DNA of 5,859 bases from Pelotomaculum sp. (lineage in GTDB: Bacteria; Bacillota; Desulfotomaculia; Desulfotomaculales; Pelotomaculaceae): NCBI GenBank assembly GCA_003489345.1, contig DNIT01000205.1, positions 1-5,859 on the forward strand, in the 5' to 3' direction. Positions 1 through 4,741 of the stretch are shown here, in pieces. Under the pieces are notes generated by a model that was given only the letters and a program-made list of their open reading frames with translations, was not told the origin of the DNA and made no database searches. The position numbers and the translations under genes are program-made. Within the stretch, counting starts at the first letter, position 1; every line of letters begins with the position of its first letter.

Positions 1-22
1 GTTATCCCGATATCGGGATAAC
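1..22. repeat. Perfect 22-bp palindrome in the domain VI position
   Basis: An exact palindrome with half-site GTTATCCCGAT, centred between 11 and 12 on a GATATC. On the intron strand it starts at the base of domain V with almost no linker and would fold into a domain VI-like stem. It has no bulged branch-point A, which usually lies 7-8 bases from the 3' end. The usual linker and asymmetric stem of related introns are not seen. It could be a true domain VI of an intron that splices by hydrolysis, or a fold-back artefact at the end of an assembled contig. Confidence 0.7.
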
Positions 23-56
23 ACCACCGTGCGTACCGTTCGGTACACGGCGGTTC
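22..56 (-). ncRNA. Group II intron domain V (catalytic hairpin)
   Basis: Read on the minus strand, this folds as a domain V hairpin. The lower stem is ACCGCCGU with ACGGUGGU, and the upper stem is GUACC with GGUAC around a GAAC tetraloop. A two-base bulge (CG or GC, depending on the register) lies on the 3' side. The lower stem has a single G-U wobble flanked by C-G pairs, which gives a CGC triad four pairs below the bulge. Most group II introns carry AGC here, while CGC is known for class C introns such as the Oceanobacillus iheyensis one. This is the active-site hairpin that binds the catalytic metal ions. No mutation that would kill it is visible. Confidence 0.88.
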
Positions 57-1455
57 AGTCGCATAAGTGCAGTTTGCGAAGTTGCTCGTACTGAGCCGGG
101 AAATCATAGTATCCGGCCAATATGAGCCTTTCGTTTGTAATGGAACACTTTAACACTGGGCTTCCGGCTATGCGCCAGTAGCCAAGCCGGGTGTTTCCCC
201 ACTGATAAGCCTGGTCCGCCGGTATTCCCAGCTTTCTCAGGTTGTTGACCTTTGTTTTCGGCTTCTTCCACTGTTTCCAGATGTACATACGGAATCTTCT
301 CCGAAGCCATTCATTCCATCCTTGCAGAATCCGCTTTATGTCGGCTACATAATAATAGCCGAGCCATCCCCGGATATAGACTTTCACGTTCTGCATTACA
401 GCCCGAACGTTACGGCCCTGGTTACGGCGCGTCAGTTCTTTCAGCTTCCGTTTTGCCTTATCCAAAGATTTGCGGTGGGCGCGGATATATATCCCCTTTC
501 CGTTCTTCCCCAGACAAAAGCCGAGAAACTTGAAATGCTTCCGCGCCACCACGCTGACAACCTTGCTCTTTTCGGCGTTCATTGTGAGTTTGAGCTTTTC
601 CTCCAAAAGCTTTCGGCTCGATTCCAACAAATGCTCTGCCGCCCGTTTGCTTTTGGCAAGAACAACGATATCATCCGCATAACGTATCACCTTTACGCCG
701 CGGCGTTCCATCTCCTGGTCGTATTCGTTCAGGTAGATGTTTGCCAGCAAAGGGGAAAGGGGCCCGCCCTGCGGCGAACCTTCCTCAGTCTTGCAGACTA
801 CGCCGTTCTCCATGACGCCGCTTTTCAGATACTTCTTGATGAGGTCTGTCACGCGTTTGTCATGGATTTGCTTGCGCAAAAGGTTCATGAGCAGTTCGTG
901 GTTAAGGGTGTCGAAGTATTTGGACAGGTCAACTTTCACCGCATGGGTGTAGCCTTGCTCCGCATATTCCTTCACCCTGCGTATAGCTTGCTGAGCGCTC
1001 CGCTTCGGGCGGTAGCCGTAGCTTCCGTCCGAAAACCGTGGCTCGAAGATTGGTTGCAGCTGCTGCGCGATTGCCTGTTGGATGATTCGGTCTACCACTG
1101 TGGGGATTCCCAGCTTTCGCACCCCGCTGCCATCTGGTTTGGGAATTTCTTTGCGCCGCACCGGATTTGGCTTAAATTCGCCATTACGGATACTTTGCAG
1201 TAGTTCCTCTCTGTGTTCCCGCAGCCATGGCAGCGCTTCCTCGACGGTCATTCCGTCGATTCCGGGCGCTCCATGGTTGCGTTTGACCTGCTTATATGCT
1301 CTGTTCAGGTTGTTCCTGTCCAGAATACGTTCCAACAGGTCGCCTGCACCGTCCCTTTCCTTGCCCTCCCGATTGCCGGCGCTCGGCGCTCCTGCATACT
1401 CTTGGCGTTCCACGCTATCCCTTTGCAGGCAGCCCTTTCGGTATTTTGCTGTCAT
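55..1455 (-). CDS. ltrA: Group II intron reverse transcriptase/maturase
   Basis: A 466-residue intron-encoded protein that helps its RNA fold and splice and copies it into DNA at new sites. The reverse transcriptase domain spans about residues 40-320: GIPTVVDRIIQQAIA at 116-130, YGYRP at 146-150, the first catalytic Asp in VDLSKYFDTLNH (D176), the SPQGGPLSPLLANI block at 227-240, and the catalytic YADD at 259-262 inside VIRYADDIVVLAKS. A maturase X/thumb region follows (about 325-400, with IRGWLGYYY at 361-369 and MYIWKQWKKP at 390-399). No C-terminal HNH endonuclease is visible, as in endonuclease-free classes such as IIC. The ATG at 1455 is preceded by GGAGG nine bases upstream. The TGA stop shares two bases with the start of domain V, so coding sequence fills domain IV to its end. 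I see no frameshift, so the protein is probably active. The first ~37 residues are poorly conserved, but the ribosome binding site supports this start. Confidence 0.95.
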   Translation of the reverse strand: MTAKYRKGCLQRDSVERQEYAGAPSAGNREGKERDGAGDLLERILDRNNLNRAYKQVKRNHGAPGIDGMTVEEALPWLREHREELLQSIRNGEFKPNPVRRKEIPKPDGSGVRKLGIPTVVDRIIQQAIAQQLQPIFEPRFSDGSYGYRPKRSAQQAIRRVKEYAEQGYTHAVKVDLSKYFDTLNHELLMNLLRKQIHDKRVTDLIKKYLKSGVMENGVVCKTEEGSPQGGPLSPLLANIYLNEYDQEMERRGVKVIRYADDIVVLAKSKRAAEHLLESSRKLLEEKLKLTMNAEKSKVVSVVARKHFKFLGFCLGKNGKGIYIRAHRKSLDKAKRKLKELTRRNQGRNVRAVMQNVKVYIRGWLGYYYVADIKRILQGWNEWLRRRFRMYIWKQWKKPKTKVNNLRKLGIPADQAYQWGNTRLGYWRIAGSPVLKCSITNERLILAGYYDFPAQYEQLRKLHLCD

Positions 1456-1893
1456 TGCACCAGCCCTCCTTCCGGCCTGTACTTGTGACTTACGATTGTT
1501 CAGCCCTTCCCGTTTAACTCGGTACTATGGCCTCGGCTGACTTCTTGCGGCAAGCTTTACTCCGGGTTTCGAATTTCCCTACTTCCCGTCCGCAAGACCT
1601 CCCCGGGTAAGAGCAATAACCTTCGTTTCATGTAGCCGCCACATTTACCGCACAGGATTCGGGTAGCATTGGACTTTGTTTTGTGTCGCAAACTCGTCCG
1701 TCCTTGTACGGCCTTCTATGTGATTTCTGTTCGTCGGCCCGAAACTTTGCCCTTTGGAGCACTTCTCAGCTCCGCAATCCGGCTTCCTTCAGATTCCACC
1801 TCACGATGGACACCCTTGCCTTCGGCTAACGCTTCCTGCTACCGAGCGCGTAGGAGACTTCCACCCCCAAGTTATTGCCCTTGCCGGGCGCAC
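1456..1893 (-). ncRNA. Group II intron 5' ribozyme region (domains I to early IV)
   Basis: This 438-base stretch between the intron 5' end and the maturase start carries no supported gene. Its length and motif order fit domains I-III and the start of domain IV. The minus strand shows GTGCG at the 5' end, then AAGGGTGTCCATCGTGAGG, AAGGAAGCCGG, and later ATGAAACGAAGGTTATTGCT and CCGGGGAGGTCTTGCGGAC. I recognise these from Firmicutes group II introns but could not fold them fully here. Exon-binding site 1 was not identified with confidence. A purine-rich GGAGG near 1465-1469 is the ribosome binding site for the maturase. Confidence 0.8.
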
Positions 1894-1898
1894 GACTC

Positions 1899-1941
1899 AA
1901 AAAAATCTTCTTTCTGATCCTTGACCAGGAAGAAGATTTTT
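1899..1941 (-). terminator. Intrinsic terminator of the SH3 ORF, group II intron target
   Basis: On the minus strand, AAAAATCTTCTT (1941-1930) pairs with AAGAAGATTTTT (1912-1901). The stem is extended by CTGGTC/GATCAG around an AAG loop, giving about 18 pairs with one mismatch and one wobble, and it is followed by a seven-T run (1905-1899). The plus strand reads into a shorter T-run, so it may act both ways. It begins nine bases after the stop of the SH3 ORF. The intron starts six bases past the T-run, which matches the known habit of class C introns of inserting next to terminator hairpins. Confidence 0.88.
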
Positions 1942-1950
1942 CGGTTTTAA

Positions 1951-2175
1951 TCAAAAACTGATCTTTGACCAATCACTCGGAATAGACCGATCGAGATATT
2001 CTGTTACTACCTGTCCATCGGATAACTTTCCAATAACATCATAATTTGTCCCAGGGCCTGACCGAACATTTAAATGACTATCAGGGTCTCCCAACGTAAC
2101 AGTTACAGGCCATTCTGACGATCTATCAATTGGCCCTGTGCGAACTAAATACCTTGAAGCAGCATAACCTTTCAT
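1951..2175 (-). CDS. Bacterial SH3-domain protein, short and probably truncated
   Basis: A 74-residue product. Residues 3-10 (GYAASRYL) look like the closing strand of one bacterial SH3 repeat, usually written GYVSSKYL. Residues 25-74 form most of a second repeat, with the hallmark LNVRSGPGTNYDVIGKL at 35-51, GQVV at 54-57 and WSKISF at 69-74. The stop falls just where the closing NGxxGYV strand should follow, so the second domain is incomplete. There is no signal peptide. Such domains normally bind cell-wall peptides or glycans in secreted hydrolases, and a cytoplasmic fragment would be of doubtful use. Even so, the ATG has a good ribosome binding site (AAAGGAG, eight bases upstream) and a strong terminator follows, so the ORF is set up like an expressed gene. 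I read it as an internal fragment of a tandem-SH3 protein that is now read as a mini-gene, or a gene in decay. The promoter is not clear. Confidence 0.6.
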   Translation of the reverse strand: MKGYAASRYLVRTGPIDRSSEWPVTVTLGDPDSHLNVRSGPGTNYDVIGKLSDGQVVTEYLDRSIPSDWSKISF

Positions 2176-2305
2176 GATGACAACTCCTTTCGTAAAGATT
2201 TAATTGAGGAATTTTAACCGGTTATTTTTTTCTCACTAAGTAAAGACATCTTTTAGTCCTAAATGTAAACCCTTTTAATAAAACTTTTTTGAAAATGGTT
2301 GCTAA

Positions 2306-2585
2306 ATTGGTGACTATTCAGCTGCCAGTCCAAGAAGCAGGACTTTTTTCGGGCATAAATCAGACGGTTCTTTTTAATGGTTTATGCCGATACTGCGACA
2401 ATGACGTTGCGAGTAGGGGCTAAACTTATGTTCGACCTGGGATGTGATTATGTTGCCAGTCTTGACGGTGGCGGAGCTGTTCAGATGAGGGTTGCTTCTG
2501 GTTATACTAATGGCTATACGGCAGGTAAATGACCTCCGGTGGAACTGATTACTATGGTTCAGCTATTTGTGCATACCTAAAATAA
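2306..2585 (+). pseudogene. Phosphodiester glycosidase (NAGPA family) C-terminal remnant, frameshifted
   Basis: Three consecutive reading frames join into one protein end. Frame 1 (2306-2374) gives IGDYSAASPRSRTFFG and then HKSDGSF. One missing T in the run at 2371-2375 would restore frame 2 (2374-2529), which gives LMVYADTATMTLRVGAKL, MFDLGCDYVASLDGGG, AVQMRV and GYTNGYTAGK. A second shift near 2530 leads to TSGGTDYYGSAICAYLK with a stop at 2583-2585. The pattern of PRSRTFFG, an LGCDYVASLDGGG active-site-like block and a short C-terminal strand is typical of the NAGPA (DUF2233) domain, which cleaves sugar-phosphodiester bonds and is found in exported bacterial proteins. The N-terminal half is missing. 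An in-frame NFFENGC lies just upstream (2282-2302) ahead of a TAA and may be another scrap. The family call rests on motif recognition only. Confidence 0.65.
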
Positions 2586-2599
2586 ACTCACGTAATGGA

Positions 2600-2661
2600 T
2601 TGCGGGAGCAGGGAAGCTTTATGGCTCCCTTGTTCCTGCGCAAGTAATAAAAGGGAGCCAT
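2600..2661 (+). repeat. Two overlapping, mutually exclusive hairpins
   Basis: Hairpin 1 pairs 2600-2617 (TTGCGGGAGCAGGGAAGC) with 2624-2643, about 16 pairs with a two-base bulge and one mismatch, around a six-base loop. Hairpin 2 is a perfect 11-bp inverted repeat, ATGGCTCCCTT (2621-2631) with AAGGGAGCCAT (2651-2661). They share 2624-2631, so only one can form at a time. The pair begins 15 bases after the last stop of the glycosidase remnant and could be its old terminator, but no T-run follows either stem. An attenuator-like switch is the other reading, although no intact gene lies just downstream. Confidence 0.6.
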
Positions 2662-2904
2662 CATTCCGTTTCGCACCTATATTTGTCATGAAGTGGCACT
2701 GAATGTAATCCTCCTAACCCTACCATTTTTTATTTCTACTGAACCTTCCATCCGTCCTCCATGTTTAATATTTTATGCTTGCCTACCCAAAATTTGCAAA
2801 AAGAACGTCTTTTCAATGATTTTCTATTGTATCGATATTTTCGCTGTAATACATATGTTTATTTTTAACCTTTTTGTGCCTTATATAGTTTGTTGAAACG
2901 CTTA
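2662..2904. other. AT-rich intergenic stretch, no gene found
   Basis: Both strands were read. The only open frame (plus strand 2693-2896) begins at GTG without a ribosome binding site and encodes a low-complexity, Ile/Phe/Cys-rich string with no recognisable family. The minus strand has AGGAGG-like spots (for example 2708-2713) but no start codon at a usable distance. No convincing promoter, RNA gene or repeat was seen. Confidence 0.5.
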
Positions 2905-3361
2905 GGTCGGTTTACAAGGAACTACAAGCAGACCGTAAAACGGGCTGCTGACAACAAAAGAGCCGTATGCTCCAGCAGCCGCCGGGGAGGGCAAGGGAAT
3001 TTGCGGCAGGGAAAGCCACAAATGACAGGCTGCTTTCAACAGCGGACAGGGCGTATATGAAACCCTCGTCTGCCTCCCGACCTTCGGATCAAGTTCGAGG
3101 TGTAGACAAAGCTCCTTTTTTATAAAAAATGGGCCGTTCAAACCCGCATAACTACGTTGCCGATTTTTGCGTTTTAGGAATTTGTCAAAAGGCCCAAGTT
3201 GGCCCGAAGTAAGCAAAGTGGCGGCTTTGATTTTTGATTTCAAAAACGCCGCTTCGCGTCTACTATCTTTTATAGCGCATAGCTGCAGAGCCACCGAAAC
3301 AACGGCTTTTTGTGATTTTAAGTAATAAAGAGCAAAAGACTGAAAGCGTCGTCCCTGCCTT
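2905..3361. other. Structured intergenic segment rich in inverted repeats
   Basis: About 450 bases between the AT-rich stretch and the stop of the hydrolase gene, more GC-rich than its left neighbour. Inverted repeats seen: GGCTGCTG (2943-2950) with CAGCAGCC (2973-2980); GAAAGC (3011-3016) with GCTTTC (3032-3037); the perfect 14-bp palindrome TTTTTTATAAAAAA (3116-3129); GGCC/GGCC around CAAGTT (3191-3204); and a compound stem of GCGGC (3221-3225) with GCCGC (3248-3252), plus TTTTTG (3231-3236) with CAAAAA (3241-3246). A minus-strand open frame spans nearly all of it, but it starts at TTG inside the hydrolase gene, has no ribosome binding site and gives an unconvincing Pro/Ala/Ser-rich product. 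It may be a dispersed intergenic element or structured RNA. I cannot assign a family. Confidence 0.45.
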
Positions 3362-4729
3362 TTATTGTTCTTTGACCCATGTAGCAATATCGGTAATCAC
3401 TTGCGGGGCAACATGGTTGGGAACGTTATAAACTGAACTATCCGGCGCATCATTTGCAGAAACCTGATCGGGCATGAACAGATGACTAAGACCCTCATAG
3501 AGGTGGAAAGTAACATTATCGCGTCCTTTCAGCGTAGTTTGCCATAGTTCATAGTCTTTGTCGGGATAGACATGGAAATCGGCGCTGCCTTGGAGAATGA
3601 GCATGGGGACATCCAAATTTTTCACAATAGCGGTGCTGTCGATCCCATTAAGGCTTTTCCAATAGCTTGCGGCCATACCCATTATATAATTGTTATCACC
3701 ATCGCCTAGGTTTTCCGTTTTTTCAATTTCAGCTTCAATTTGCGCCAGTTGGTCTTTTTTCTGCTGGTCAGTAAGTGAGGCTTCTGCTTCAAGGGCGGAT
3801 TTGTTTTGGTCAATAATAATGTCTTGGAGCGTACGCAAGGTCCCGGCCATTGAAATGAATCCTTTGATTTGAGGATTGTCCGTGGTTATTTTCGGGGCCA
3901 GCATTCCCCCAAGGCTATGGCCCAGCAAGTAAATACGATTTGAATCTATTAGATCATTATTAGCGAGCGATTTTACAGCCGCCGCCGCGTCATCCAAAAC
4001 TTCATATTTGATTGTATCCGCCCCATCGGTTGGATATTGATACGTACGTTTATTGTATCTCAGTGTCGCAACTCCTTGTTCGGCAAGGCCATGGGCGATG
4101 TCCTCAAAGGGACGATTAGGCGCGGCGCCAATCGCCTCATTCATGTCCGAAGCGCCAGAGCCTTGCAGCATGATCACTACGGGTGGTTTCTCCGCGCCTT
4201 TGGGTAAAGTGAGCATACCGGACAACTTTTTTTCTCCAATCATGACCGGAGCTTCTTCCCATTTATCCGTAGACTGAGGCTCAAGCGGATCTTTTGGAGC
4301 GATACTCGTCCAAATACCGGCGGGCTGTCCGTTACTATCGTAACTAACAGTTACGTTTATATTAAAAAGGGTACCTGTAATGGACTGAACAATAACGTCA
4401 AAGCCATCCTGCTGCGTGTAAGTACTGCCAAGAGATTCTCCGGGAGCGCCAGCCACTTGTATAATCGCGTTCCATCCCTGAAGCAAGGCATCTTGCGTGA
4501 TATTCTGCCGTAATTCTTCGCTAGAATCCTTATAGAAATTATCAAAGTTATTATCCGTAAACTGAGAAACGTAGTCGGAAGTGCGTTTTTCCAAGAAATC
4601 GATATCCTCTGTTTTGCTCCCTTCACATCCTGCTGCGTAAAAGAGCATCATAATAACAAGCAATGAGAACATAATTTTTCTTATTTTTTGTTTAATAAAT
4701 GATCCACCCCTTCTTTTTGCTTCATTCAA
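3362..4729 (-). CDS. Lipoprotein alpha/beta hydrolase with N-terminal DUF3887-like domain
   Basis: Predicted to be anchored outside the membrane. Numbering from the TTG at 4729, residues 13-35 form a lipoprotein signal: basic KQKIRK, hydrophobic MFSLLVIMMLFY, then AAGC with Cys35 as the likely lipidated residue. Residues 43-140 resemble DUF3887, often found before this hydrolase type. Residues 160-455 are an alpha/beta-hydrolase fold: LQGSGASD (188-195, oxyanion region), GHSLGG (270-275, nucleophile Ser272), LILQGSADFHV (377-387, likely Asp384) and GLSHLF (413-418, His416). A lid-like, charged helical insert lies at 300-345. It probably hydrolyses an ester, but the substrate is unknown. It begins 12 bases after the upstream membrane-protein gene, so the two are probably cotranscribed. 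The start is uncertain. The TTG at 4729 has only a weak AAGG, the ATG at 4672 has none, and the strong AAGGGGTGG (4712-4704) sits seven bases before an in-frame ATT at 4696, which would give an ideal signal peptide. Confidence 0.9.
   Translation of the reverse strand: MNEAKRRGGSFIKQKIRKIMFSLLVIMMLFYAAGCEGSKTEDIDFLEKRTSDYVSQFTDNNFDNFYKDSSEELRQNITQDALLQGWNAIIQVAGAPGESLGSTYTQQDGFDVIVQSITGTLFNINVTVSYDSNGQPAGIWTSIAPKDPLEPQSTDKWEEAPVMIGEKKLSGMLTLPKGAEKPPVVIMLQGSGASDMNEAIGAAPNRPFEDIAHGLAEQGVATLRYNKRTYQYPTDGADTIKYEVLDDAAAAVKSLANNDLIDSNRIYLLGHSLGGMLAPKITTDNPQIKGFISMAGTLRTLQDIIIDQNKSALEAEASLTDQQKKDQLAQIEAEIEKTENLGDGDNNYIMGMAASYWKSLNGIDSTAIVKNLDVPMLILQGSADFHVYPDKDYELWQTTLKGRDNVTFHLYEGLSHLFMPDQVSANDAPDSSVYNVPNHVAPQVITDIATWVKEQ
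4704..4712 (-). promoter_or_regulatory. Shine-Dalgarno sequence that decides the hydrolase start
   Basis: AAGGGGTGG on the minus strand, by far the best ribosome binding site near the hydrolase N-terminus. Seven bases further is an in-frame ATT (4696-4694), not ATG, GTG or TTG. Translation from there gives (M)KQKIRKIMFSLLV, a normal lipoprotein signal start. The site lies within the frame opened by the TTG at 4729, so that longer start would place a Shine-Dalgarno inside the coding sequence. Confidence 0.55.
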
Positions 4730-4741
4730 GCAAAAGAAACC

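Larger units (their letters stand above)
1..1893 (-). mobile_element. Group II intron with maturase ORF, probably class C (IIC)
   Basis: A self-splicing, retromobile RNA element. The 5' end is placed at the GTGCG at 1893-1889 (minus strand), which fits the group II GUGYG consensus. The sequence that follows (GCCCGGCAAGG, then AAGGGTGTCCATCGTGAGG and CTGAAGGAAGCCGG) resembles domain I of common Firmicutes introns. The maturase ORF occupies domain IV and is followed at once by domain V (56-22). Three traits together suggest class C: a CGC triad in domain V, no endonuclease domain in the protein, and insertion just after an intrinsic terminator (1899-1941). The 3' end is unsettled. The minus strand reads ...GATAAC at position 1, and AC fits the AY 3' boundary rule, so the intron may end exactly at the window edge or run past it. 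The 3' exon is not visible. The element looks intact and is more GC-rich than its surroundings, as expected of a recent arrival. Confidence 0.9.

Noticed and set aside
322..1203. Long plus-strand open frame opposite the maturase
   Set aside because: Antisense shadow of a strongly conserved reverse transcriptase, and the product has no recognisable motifs. The same holds for the shorter plus-strand frames in 252-1540 and 1669-1917, which lie over intron RNA.
2216..2269. TTTACA (2269-2264) as a -35 box for the SH3 ORF
   Set aside because: No acceptable -10 box at 16-18 bases. TAAAAT at 2216-2211 is too far away, so no promoter is called.
2693..2896. 67-codon open frame on the plus strand
   Set aside because: GTG start without a ribosome binding site, low-complexity hydrophobic product from AT-rich DNA, no family recognised.
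2970..2988. CCAGCAGCCGCC resembling the 16S rRNA 515-530 region
   Set aside because: The match covers about a dozen bases and the flanks do not continue as 16S rRNA.
3285..3320. AGCC…GGCT stem followed by TTTTT as a plus-strand terminator
   Set aside because: The stem is only about four pairs with a large loop, and no plus-strand gene ends here.
2902..3387. 161-codon open frame on the minus strand
   Set aside because: It starts at TTG inside the hydrolase gene with no ribosome binding site, and the product is Pro/Ala/Ser-rich with no recognisable domain. It is better explained by a structured intergenic segment.
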